Shown piece after piece: positions 36,253 to 46,045 of a stretch of 64,000 bases of DNA. The position numbers and the translations under genes were made by a program. The stretch lies in the NCBI GenBank assembly GCA_002682825.1, contig NOKP01000013.1, forward strand, positions 1 to 64,000. The letters run 5' to 3'. Under the pieces are notes generated by a model. That model was not told the DNA's origin. It saw only the letters and a program-made list of their open reading frames with translations, and made no database searches. Source of the DNA: Neonectria sp. B-13. Its lineage: Eukaryota; Ascomycota; Sordariomycetes; Hypocreales; Nectriaceae. How positions within the stretch are numbered: position 1 is the stretch's first letter; each line of letters starts with the position of its first letter.

Positions 36253-37454
36253 TTAACAGATATGTTCGGGCGGGGCCACCTCGCCATCCCGGGCCCCCAG
36301 GTCGGTCTTGAGAGTCCTGCCGAAGAGCTCGAGTAGGACCTCGAAGCAGATCTTGGTGATGGCTGGGTCGTAACGGCCTTTGCTGAGCTCGTCCCGGATG
36401 AAGGCGTGCTGGGCCCAGGCGAACTCGTGCCAGCTGGTGACGACACCAGCGTCACGTAGCTTGGCGCGGATGAGGTCGCGGCCCGCATCGGGAACGTGGG
36501 TGTCCTTAATGCCAAAGATCATGGCGACCTCACCCTTGAAGTTGGCAAAAAGGTCGAGGGTGTGGTTGCTGTTTGGGGGTGGGGTAGGAGAAGTGTTGGC
36601 GGCCGTGTAGGGACCGAGTGTGCGGGAGTGGATGTCCGTGGCGAAGTAGGCAACGCAGGCGGTTATGCGAGGATCAAGCTGCAGGATGGACTGTGAGTGA
36701 TTTGAACCAGTTGCTATGTGAGTGACGGGGGGAGACGTACAGCGGCTCGGACAGCGAGGTGACCGCCCAGACACATACCCGTGGCGCCGATGAGGCCGGT
36801 GCATGTCGGGAGAGTGAGAAGGTAGTCGACGGTGGCGTAGGAGTCGGCGTCGTAGGACTCGAGGGTCTGCGAGAGGGTAGGTATGAGATTAGATCGATCT
36901 GGGCAAGCAAGGGTCAGGGGAGCCATGTACCTTCTCAATCTTGAACTGGTTGCCGCGGTCGGTGTCCTCTGCATCATACTTGAGAGGCTCTGGGCCAGTG
37001 AAGTCGTGGTACGAGGAGGGAGCGGCGACGATGTAGCCCTGACCGGCAATCTGGCGGGCGAAACGGGCAACGGGGCCGGTGACTGTAGTTAATGGTTAGT
37101 AGTCTGATGATAGGAAGGGTTCTTTGAGATGAGGGTTGCTGGAAACTATCTGACTTACCTTGGTAAATCTCACTGAAGAGGGAAACTCCAGGGAAGCGAC
37201 TAATACGAAGGAGAATGAATATCAATCAAAGCTTGTCATGTTGACGATCAAGATCAAGACCTACGCATTGGGATATCCGGGGACTGTAGGATGGAAAAGA
37301 AATATGCCTGGTCGAAGTCGTGAGTGAGTAAAACGACATATATGATATGAGAGGCAGGTTTCTGGATGAGGGGCAAGGAAGCAGACATACGCATGGAGCT
37401 CTCCTTGCCATTGGCAGTTGTCGGGACGTCGACGTGGGATTCCTTGATCAGCAT
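36253..37454 (-). CDS. Dienelactone hydrolase family protein
   Basis: Alpha/beta-hydrolase fold enzyme; bacterial relatives cleave dienelactone in chloroaromatic breakdown, but fungal substrates are mostly unknown. Six exons: 37454-37391, 37307-37265, 37199-37159, 37082-36931, 36866-36741, 36690-36253, giving 287 residues, a usual length. Two exons are only 41-43 nt, so no single frame shows the whole protein. The nucleophile is Cys132 in GATGMCLGGH (the Cys variant typical of this family), the acid is probably the Asp of IKDTHVPDAGRD, and the histidine lies in WAQHAFIRDE. Other blocks: FLFHPTVPGYPNARFPGVSLFSEIYQVTGPVARFARQIAGQGYIVAAPSSYHDF. The last intron has a second in-frame acceptor 12 nt downstream (exon start 36678), giving RAA|LDPRI rather than RAA|SILQLDPRI. 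Cytosolic by absence of a signal. Confidence 0.92.
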
Positions 37455-38597
37455 GGCGAATAGGGGTTTGCCGAGATTTAGCTTAATTGGAGGTTATGAG
37501 TGCGAGACCGGTTTAGAGGCGTCTTGAATGTTTATTTTTGGTGTTGATGAAGACGGACTGACGAGACACACTCCCCCGCGAAGCTCGAAGACTGCCCCTC
37601 GGCGGGTCGTTGTCTGTCGGAAATCGGAGCTTCTGATTGGCTGGTGCTGTGTTTCTCGCTCTCCTCGCCGCGACGGCACTGGTCCCGCCAAGAACGGGAG
37701 ACTCGAGACAAAAGCGGAGCGACTTCGGACGGAGCAAGCCTGAGACATTCGGCGGCGGCGGCGGATTTTGGACCGGAGGCGGGAAAACCAGACCTTCCGG
37801 AAGCAGCCCCCGGGCAAGCCTGCTAACGGTACACAGGTACTTTAAGAGTAAGTACGTTAATTACTTATTAGTGCCTTAATTTAATCAAGGTACGAATACG
37901 GATTCAAAGACATGCACAAGCATAAGCACATGCACAAGCACATGCACGCCGACTCAGTGACAGTTTTCTGGGCCGCGTGTGAGGTGGACAAAACAAAGGC
38001 TGCGTGACAGCATGGCACCGCAAGGGACTCGCTGACAACGACGACGCCGACGAGTCTGTCATGGGAGCTAATGTAGTACCTGCCTGCTGCTTGCCTGCTG
38101 TTTGCGTTGGTGGCTGTCCACTTTGTATCTTTGTTGAGCATTCATTTGTCGCTGTAAACAGCGCTGTAGTTGTGGATGCTCATAGGTTGCTTGCGCTCGC
38201 TGGGATGAGGTGGCTTGTAGCGTGCGAACCCCCGTGGAGAGGCTGGTCCCGCGGGTCGGCGGGTACGTCCCTGGTTGGTCGGCTGGGCTGCATCACAAGG
38301 GTCTGGCAACTTTGTCCAGGTGGTCACTTCACCAACATTTTGGCATCGCTCACCAGTCGTCCCACGTACATAGTACTCTCGTCTCGCATCTTCCTCCCCC
38401 CGATCAACCAGGCAACCCGCAAAATCAATTCCCCCGCCCTATACCTGCCAGCTCCAAGACTCCATCCGCCACCTGCTGCGTCTGCCAGGATTTCCCGACT
38501 CATGCGCGTCTCGAGCTGCTGAAAGCTTCCCTTAGCTATCGCTCCCACCGCTTCTCCCCTCCGTCTTTCCCGCATCGGATACTCTGCCATCGCAACC
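37455..38597. other. Divergent intergenic region, hydrolase / SEY1
   Basis: 1.1 kb without a supported gene. Near 37835-37890 is an AT-rich patch with TTAATTACTTATTAG-like strings, followed by a CATGCACAAG-type repeat at 37911-37947. The last 250 bp before SEY1 are C/T-rich leader-like sequence. Confidence 0.6.
37911..37947. repeat. CATGCACAAG/CACATGCA short tandem repeats
   Basis: Four imperfect units built on CATGCACAAG and CATAAGCA. Seen directly. Confidence 0.6.
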
Positions 38598-41414
38598 ATG
38601 AACGGCCACTTCTCTGCTGTTGGCGCGAGCGAGCCGAGCGCTGACAGCTATGAACATGGCGTTCAGGTTATTGACGAGGAGAAAGATTTTAAGTATGTCC
38701 ATGTCCCTGTTCTTGCAGTCCATCCGAATCCCGTTCGTCAACGTCGCCTCTTCTCTGTTGCCCACCACCACGTTGTCTGTCATGATGATACCCGGCCTTT
38801 TTTACTGACCAGTCGCTTTCGCATGCAGTGACAACCTCAACGACTACCTCCAGCTCACCAAGGTCGCTGACGCCGGCTTCAACTACCACCTCATCTCCGT
38901 CTTCGGCTCACAGTCCACCGGCAAGTCCACCCTGCTCAACAACCTTTTTGGAACCGAGTTCTCCGTCATGTCCGAGACGGAGCGCCGACAGACCACCAAG
39001 GGTATCTGGATGTCCAAGAACAAGCGCATAGAGAGCGCTGGCACCAAGATGGCCGACAACATTCTTGTTATGGATGTCGAAGGTACCGACGGTCGCGAGC
39101 GCGGCGAGGACCAGGACTTTGAGCGCAAGAGCGCCCTCTTTGCGCTCGCCACCAGCGAGGTCTTGATTGTCAACATCTGGGAGCACCAGGTCGGTCTGTA
39201 CCAGGGCGCCAATATGGGCTTGCTCAAGACTGTCTTCGAGGTCAACCTGCAGCTCTTCCTCAAGGACAAGCAGTATGTTCCCCATTTACGCTACCAAGTC
39301 CCGGAGTGCTGACACATAACTACTTAGATCCACCCCAAGGTCCCTCCTCTTCTTCGTTATTCGCGATCATCTCGGCACCACCCCCCTTGCCAACCTCCGA
39401 ACTACCCTCACCCAGGACCTGACCAAGCTCTGGTCCTCCATCTCCAAGCCCCAGGGCCTTGAACACGCGCAAATCGAGGACTACTTTGACTTCGGATTTG
39501 CTGCGCTTCCTCACAAGATCTTGCAGGCTGAAAAGTTCGTCGAGGAGGCTCAAATCCTGGGGTCGAGATTCGTTACTGGGCACCGCAGCGGCAAGGGTGA
39601 TCAGGAGCTCGAGGGTGGCCTTTTTCTTCCTGAGTACCACCGAAGAATCCCTGCAGACGGTTTCTCCATCTATGCCGAAGGTATCTGGGACCAGATTGTT
39701 AACAACAAGGATCTTGATCTCCCGACCCAGCAGGAGCTCCTCGCTCAGTTCCGTTGTGACGAGATCTCTAGGGAGGTTTTGATTAACTTCGATTTGATTG
39801 TCACCCCCCTTGAGGAGAAGCAGGCCGAGGCTTCTAGGCTAGGCACACCCATCGTGCTACCCGACCTAGGTATCTCCGGAAAAGATGCCCGTGAGAAGTG
39901 TATCAGGGCGTTCGAGACCCAAGCGAGTCGATACCATAAGGGCGTGTACACCCGCAAGAGGCAGGAACTGGAAGGAAAGGTTGACACCAGGCTCAAGGCC
40001 TTGTACCAAGGACAGTTAACTGCCGCTCACAAGGACGGCGTTAGCGCTTTCAGCGACGCAGTCGCCAACAAGGTTAAGGCTGGGCAGAAAGCCGGTGGCA
40101 GCTACGAGTTTGCTGAGATTGTCGCCAACGAGAAGCGCAAGACACTGGACATCTTCAAGGCCGAGGCGCAGAGCCTCCGTATCGAGACCGTGTCATGGAC
40201 CGACTTTGAGTCGCAGGATGCCCTCTTCGAAAAGGAGCTTGACGAAGTTAGTGGCAAATTGCGCAAGGAAGAGATGCGACGCCTTGCGACGCGAGTGGAA
40301 CGATGGGTTAAGTCTCGACTTGGCGAGGCCATTGGCCTGGAGTTCAACAAGCTGGGTACCGGCAGAGGAGGTATGGGGGCCCCCGAGGAGGGAGATAAGC
40401 CCATTACCGAGAAGGACCTCTGGGATCGGATTTGGAGTGTCTTCACCGGCATTGTTAAGGAGGCCGAGGTACGATTCGCCGACCGAGCTAAGAGCTTTGA
40501 TGCTAGCGACGCGGAGGTGCTTGTCGGTGCTTGGCGGCTGCGCCGAAAGAGTTGGAGTGCCCTGCGGGAGAAGATTGAGGAAGAGGTCATGGAAGGCAAC
40601 ATCCTCATGAAGCTCCGGGAGAACTTTGAGGATAAGTTCCGATATGACGAGGCTGGTGTCCCGAGAATCTGGCGCCCTAGTGATGACATCGAGGGCATTT
40701 ACACCAAGGCCAGGGAGTCGACGCTCACGCTCATCCCACTTCTGTCGAGGTTTCGCCTCTCTGAGACGTATGCGCCCCCTGATCTGCCCGAGTTTATCGG
40801 ACTGCAACCGATGGGTGTTGAAGCTGGCGACGAAGAGGACCTAACGCCGATCGGAGGCATCGACGAGGAGGAGGGCAAGAGCTTGGAGGAGGAAATGACG
40901 GTGCTGAGCGAGAGCAAGCGACAGGATCTGGTTGTGAGGTTCAAGAAGACGGCTGACGGCGTCTATGTCGAGGCCAAGCGCAGTGCCATTGGTGGCGTGG
41001 CCCAGGTTCCATGGTACTTCTACGGGTTGCTCCTGGCGCTGGGTTGGAACGAGATCTTCATGGGTAAGTGGCGGACACTGACCTCTTTGCACGATGACTA
41101 TTTGCTAACATTCTACGTCTTCAGTGCTGCGCAACCCTATGCTTTTCATCCTTCTCATCATGATCGCGGGAGGCACCTACATCTCATACACGCTCAACCT
41201 CCTGGGCCCCATGGTCCAAATGGGCAACGCGGCGGTGACGCAGGGCGTGGACATCGCCAAGCAGCAGCTGCGCGAGTTCATTGCCAACTCGGATACGGCG
41301 CGCCAGGCGCTGGCGATGCCGGCCCGGGATAGCGACAACATCAGCATGGATACGCTGGATAGCCGGGGGAAGAAGGCCAACTCTACGGAGAGGGACGACA
41401 TCGATGACATCTGA
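38598..41414 (+). CDS. SEY1: Sey1/atlastin-like dynamin GTPase for ER fusion
   Basis: Membrane-anchored GTPase that fuses ER tubules (RHD3/Sey1 family). Four exons, 38598-38692, 38829-39272, 39328-41063, 41125-41414, encode 854 residues, the normal length. G domain: P-loop GSQSTGKST at 58-66; switch I threonine in [11 protein letters not shown]3 as [14 protein letters not shown]4 as [10 protein letters not shown] three-helix-bundle-rich middle runs to about 700, then two closely spaced hydrophobic segments ([19 protein letters not shown] and [19 protein letters not shown]) form the ER hairpin, split by the last intron; an amphipathic cytosolic tail ends in DDIDDI. Splice joins are fixed by phase (…[13 protein letters not shown]…, …[15 protein letters not shown]…, …EIFM|VLRNPML…). 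It converges with RNH201 (193 bp between stops). Confidence 0.97.
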
Positions 41415-41607
41415 TGGCTGATGGAGTGACTTTTATGTATTCAAGTCTTAGACCTTGCCGGGTATGATGAGCGAAACGAACAGGATATAATGTCTAACTG
41501 AACCCAAATATGACCATCCCATGCGCCCCAAGTATGAAAGTGACGAGCCTTTTCCAGTCTGCGCCTCCCGGATCGATTACCCAAAAAGAAAAAGCAAATT
41601 CAACACC

Positions 41608-42609
41608 CTAGAAAGCCTCCAACCCTGCCGGGGTGCCAAACCAGGTCCCGAGCTCAGACGCGTCCTTGTCCTCGTCGCCACTGGCAAAGAAGTCGGTCAA
41701 CCTGCTCGTCTCGCCATCATCCTCGGCTGGCCACTCAACCTTGACGCCGTTGCCCTTGGCATCGAGCATGTCCTTGGCCGTGCCCCAGCTGAACCGACAT
41801 TCTGGACCCCAGCCGAACACCGGGTGGACATTGCCCCTCATCCATCCCACGCATCGGCCGTCGGAAGGGTACCCGGAGCCCCAAGCCATGCCGTTCTCCT
41901 CGGCGATGACGCCGTCTTCGAGAGCGCGCGCCTCGTACAGCACCTCCAGAGCGGCGTCACGGGTGACTTTGGCGCAGACGGAGGCGGCACTGACGGACGG
42001 GTAAAGGCTGTCGGCCTTCTTAGCGACGGTGATCTTGGCCGTGGGAAAGACGCGCTGCAGCTTGGCCTGGTAGGGGGCGGGCTGGCCGATGGTGTCGACG
42101 AAGATTTCCTGGATATTGACGCCCATTGCGTAGACGGCCTTGATGAGGTCGACGGTGGCGTCCATGGCCTGAGCGTTGAGGTTGTAGGCGGAGGGGCGGA
42201 GCATGTTGGCCGAGATGTCGCGGGCGGAGAGCGAGGCGGTGGCCCAGCCGCAGGAGTCGTGGAGGTCGGAGCCGGGCTCGCAGAGGGCGCGCATGAGGTC
42301 GGAGCGGACGGCCGGGGTAAGGACCTTGGAGTCGTCGAAGTGGTGGGCGTCGCGGAGGAGGGGATCGGAGAGCGGGAGCGGCAGGTAGAAGACGCCGTAG
42401 ACCATGGGGCCGAGGACGGGCCCGCGGCCGGCCTCGTCGACGCCGAGGCAGCAGGGCGCCGCCGAGGCGGGATCGGAGGCGTCGGCGGGGAGCAGGGCGG
42501 CGGGGACGGGTGAGAAGTGGGAGAAGGAGGCGCCTGAGAGGAGCTCGGGGCGGTGCACGGAGGGGGGGATGAAGGTGGAGGAGGAGGAGGAGGATTGTAA
42601 GTCGGCCAT
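41608..42609 (-). CDS. RNH201: Ribonuclease H2 catalytic subunit A
   Basis: Catalytic subunit of RNase H2, which removes ribonucleotides and RNA from DNA duplexes in the nucleus. Intronless, 333 residues from the ATG at 42609 (MADLQSSSSSS). Catalytic carboxylates: Asp58 and Glu59 in GVDEAGRGPVLGPM, Asp in DDSKVLTPAVR, and Asp in the SAASVCAKVTRD helix; the GRG motif that senses the RNA 2'-OH is intact. The eukaryotic insertion SCGWATASLSARDISANMLRPSAYNLN is present. The C-terminal TSRLTDFF (301-308) resembles a PCNA-interacting PIP box with Thr in place of Gln. The frame is open upstream to 42912, but that extension has no family character, so the internal ATG was chosen. Divergent from CENP-C. 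Confidence 0.96.
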   Translation of the reverse strand: MADLQSSSSSSTFIPPSVHRPELLSGASFSHFSPVPAALLPADASDPASAAPCCLGVDEAGRGPVLGPMVYGVFYLPLPLSDPLLRDAHHFDDSKVLTPAVRSDLMRALCEPGSDLHDSCGWATASLSARDISANMLRPSAYNLNAQAMDATVDLIKAVYAMGVNIQEIFVDTIGQPAPYQAKLQRVFPTAKITVAKKADSLYPSVSAASVCAKVTRDAALEVLYEARALEDGVIAEENGMAWGSGYPSDGRCVGWMRGNVHPVFGWGPECRFSWGTAKDMLDAKGNGVKVEWPAEDDGETSRLTDFFASGDEDKDASELGTWFGTPAGLEAF

Positions 42610-43274
42610 GGCGAGGAGATGCGGGAGGCGGTTCTCTGTGGCGGTGATGGTGATGTTGGCGCTGGAGGTTTTGACGGTGGAGCAGACAGAGAGGACAAGG
42701 AGGACTGGAGGCTCAGTCAGGAAAGTGCCATTAACGAAGAGTGAGATGGAGACAATGGGAGGGATCTGATTCGTAATTGGTGTAGTGTGTGCTATGCGGA
42801 TGAAGGCATGACAGTGGAAGATTAAAGAGAGTATGGACCCCTCGACGCGTCTTAGACATGGAAGACGCGTTGCACAGCGCTGCTCTAAAAGTGCTGGATC
42901 TTTAGCAAACAAGGGGTCTTAATACTAGGTGGCGGTCAGTGGTCGCAGGCGGTCACAGACCTACCAATGCCCCAAAAGTGGGGGACACAGCACCTGTAAT
43001 ATTCGTACAGCCTGCTCCGTACAGGCAACAGGGCTCCATCCATTCTGCTAAATCATTGATTGTCTCCAACAACCACAACACCCACCCGCGCGTCAACACT
43101 GAACCCTCCGGCGCGTCCCATTTTCCGACCGTCGCATTTGGACTTGCACCTTCGCGCCACCCCCAACGCCATCGCAACACCACTTGACCCAGACACACCG
43201 TTCTGTTCAACCGCAACACAGCGCAACACCCTTCATCTTGGATTCGAAAGAACAGAAACACTCCAGTAACAATC
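42610..43274. other. Divergent promoter region, RNH201 / CENP-C
   Basis: 665 bp between the two start codons. Nothing coding is supported; the CENP-C side is C/A-rich leader-like sequence. A CTCCGTAC string at 43014-43021 matches half of the palindrome at 279-296. Confidence 0.55.
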
Positions 43275-45435
43275 ATGGCCCCTCGCGGCGGCGGCAGGCA
43301 GAGAGACAGTGCCGAGCCTCAGGCCTTATACGAGCTTGGTATACGCGGTCGGTACGTTGTGCGCGACTATGCACTCCTGTTGCAAAGCCCTGATGTTGTA
43401 TTCCTAGAAAAACTGGCCTCACCCTGCACGACACGGGCGCACGCGACGAATATGGCATGCAGCCGTTGGAGGACCTGCTTTCCTCGCCCGAGAGGACGCC
43501 GTTTGTCGCCAATGGGAGAGACACCAGCAGCGACGCCAACGACTCGGGGAGCGATGACATGGATCTCGAGACCAGTACGCAGTCCTCCAACCATGCAATA
43601 TCACAGCGAGAAAGACTAACACCGGCGCAGGTGCCGGTCCTGGCCCTAGGACGTTGCTTAAGGACCGACGTAGCTACCCCATTCCTCGCAGTCGATCGCC
43701 CCTCAAGACAAACCTGATGTCGCCTGCACGCAAGAACCCACACCTGAAGCGCGTCTCATCGCCCACACGCGGCTCCGTCGTCGAGGAACTTGAGCCGACG
43801 GTGACGCGGAAGCTCGATTTCGCCGGAAACCACGGACGAGCTAGGGCCAAGCCGAATGGTGTTAATGGCACCTTCCGCGAGGAAGACGAGGATGAGGTCG
43901 AGGAGGACGAGGTCGAAGATGATGAAGACGCGGACGACAACAACAACACGGAAAACACTGTCATACACCAATCCGACGACGAGGATAACTCGGATCTCTT
44001 GGAGGAGTCTCTGCAAATGGTCGAGGCCATGGCGGGAAGTACACCTACACCCGAACCAGAAGCACCACCCGCCGAGCAAGAAGAGGAACCTGTCGTTCGC
44101 CAGAGCGCTGCGAAGAAGAAGGGTCGCGGAAGACCGCCAAAGGTCGCACCTAAACCAATCGTAGAGGAGCTTTCCGAAGAACCCTCAGTAGCCGAGGAGG
44201 ACCCAAGCGACGAGGAGGAACCTCAACCCGTGGCCCCTAAACGAAGAGGACGACCAGCAAAGAAAGACAGCAAACCGAAAGAACCCGCGCCAGCACAGAT
44301 CTCGAGAAAACGACGGTCGCCGCAGAAATCCGCGGACAACGAGCAGGACGTCAACGACGAGCGGGAGCCAGACGGCAGTGCGTCGCAACCCAAAAGGCAA
44401 CGGATTACGCAGCCCAAGGCCTCAAAACCGGAACCGGCCAAGCCTGCTCCCACAAAAGCAGCCGCCCCCAAGGCCGAACCAAAACCTCGCGGGAGGCCCG
44501 GTCGAAAACCGAAGGTTCAAGGTTCTGGTGCAGAGGGCGATGTTGGGGAAACGTCATTTGCTGCGCTGCAGCGCGGTCCACCAATGCCCAAGTCTCGCGG
44601 TCTAGTATCCGTTCGCCATGATGCCGACGCGGTGAGACAGACGAGATCTGGCAGGCATTCGTACAGGCCACTGGATTATTGGAGAGGCGAGCAGGTCATC
44701 CAAGAAGAGGAGGAGATGGACAACATGTTTGCCAAAGACCGCTTCGTCCTGCCCACCATCAAAGAGGTCATCCGCGTCCCCGAGGAGCTTCCCCCGTCAA
44801 AACGCGCTCCACGGAGCAAGGCGCGCTCCAAGGCCACGGCCAAACAACGGCCAATTCATCCTGAGGAAGAGGAACTCGAGGACTGGGAGATCAATCCCGG
44901 CACCGTCACCGGCGAGGTCATTATCTGGGAGCCGGAGCACGAGCTGCAGCCGCCTGCTGACGACGAGCCCGTCGAGGTGATGGAGGAACGGGTAGCCGTG
45001 TCCGCAGACGCCATCCAGACCAAGGATATCCGCGATGCTTCGTTCCGCTTCGCCAAGACGCTGACCACGCCTTTTATGGGCGCAGGCGTCGTCGACTTGC
45101 CCCCCGGCGCTGAGAAGAGGCCTAAGAACTCGCGCAAGATGCACATGGTCTTCTTCGTCCATTTCGGCAAGGTTCTCGTCACCGTCAACGAGGCGCAATT
45201 CCGTATCACGGCCGGAGGCATGTGGTTCGTCCCAAGAGGTATGTCATTTCCCAGTTTTGCCCCTTGCCAGCTCAAGAGCGAACACAGCTAACCGCATCTC
45301 CGACTAGGAAATTACTACAGCATCACAAATGATTACGACAACCCTTCGCGCATCTTCTTTTCCCAAGCATGCGAGATGTCAAACCAATACTACGACCCTG
45401 ACCAGTCGCAAAACTCCACCATGGCCCTCAGTTAA
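43275..45435 (+). CDS. MIF2: Centromere protein CENP-C / Mif2 homologue
   Basis: Inner-kinetochore protein linking CENP-A nucleosomes to outer kinetochore. Four exons, 43275-43351, 43408-43574, 43631-45238, 45308-45435, give 659 residues. The N-terminal block (LGIRGRKTGLTLHDTGARDEYGMQPLEDLLSSPERTP) matches the Mif2 N-terminus that binds the Mis12 complex. A strongly acidic tract lies near 160-200. Three AT-hook-like cores follow: GRGRPPK at about 246, KRRGRPAKK at about 285, PRGRPGRKPK at about 367. The CENP-C motif is RSGRHSYRPLDYWRGEQ at about 420-436, with the nucleosome-anchoring Arg and the YW pair. The C-terminal cupin dimerisation domain runs from about 520 to the end (MHMVFFVHFGKVLVTVNEAQFRITAGGMWFVPRG|NYYSITN). 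The second intron has a GACTAACA branch site. It converges with YME2. Confidence 0.95.
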
Positions 45436-46045
45436 TACGTCCCTGGGTCCCAAAATGTTTCCGACTCTTTGCTGTTTTGCATGTGAAAAGCGTTTCCGTG
45501 TACATATCCAGAACCTCCACTATTTGTTTCACGTGGCGACGCTGGACTGGGAGTCTTTTGTTCTTCTGTTTTCCGCTTTATGGTTAGGGAGTTTCCGGGC
45601 CGGCCCGCGTGCTAGTTGGCTCTCGGTGGGCAATCGAGATTGGCGGAGGACGTTTTGAAATCTTGTCCGGACATGGGCGAGTTTGGCAGAGGCGGGTTAT
45701 GATTTACGTTACGTAGGGCGGCTGTCTAGTTGTATACCATTCATGAAAGAGATGCGATACAAAGCCTGACTGATTTAGTTTCGAGCGTGATTCCTCCAGC
45801 GCCGGCCTCGTAGAAGAGGCGGTCTCGGTATCCGGGGCCTTGAGGAATCAACAAGGGGAATTTTTGTCTTATTGAGAAGGGTATCTGACCACAACATCGC
45901 TATACACGGAGCCTTTCACATGGCTGCTATCAATACATGGTTTCTCACTCATGATTTCTTCACCCTAGGCCCGTGCGAATGTTCATTCACAAGCCAGCTA
46001 CTGCACGTCACCACATCCACTCCCGCTTCAAACTTCCAACTCCTT
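45436..46045. other. Convergent 3' region, CENP-C / YME2
   Basis: 610 bp between two stop codons. T-rich after CENP-C; a 109-codon frame at 45329-45658 overlaps the last CENP-C exon in another phase and is not a gene. Confidence 0.6.

Noticed and set aside
41521..42513. 330-codon plus-strand frame opposite RNH201
   Set aside because: Antisense shadow of RNH201 with Gly/Val/Asp repeats; the sense strand has intact RNase H2A catalytic motifs.
42610..42912. N-terminal extension of RNH201 to 42912
   Set aside because: Open in frame but unlike RNase H2A; the internal ATG at 42609 starts the usual poorly conserved serine-rich head directly before the family core.
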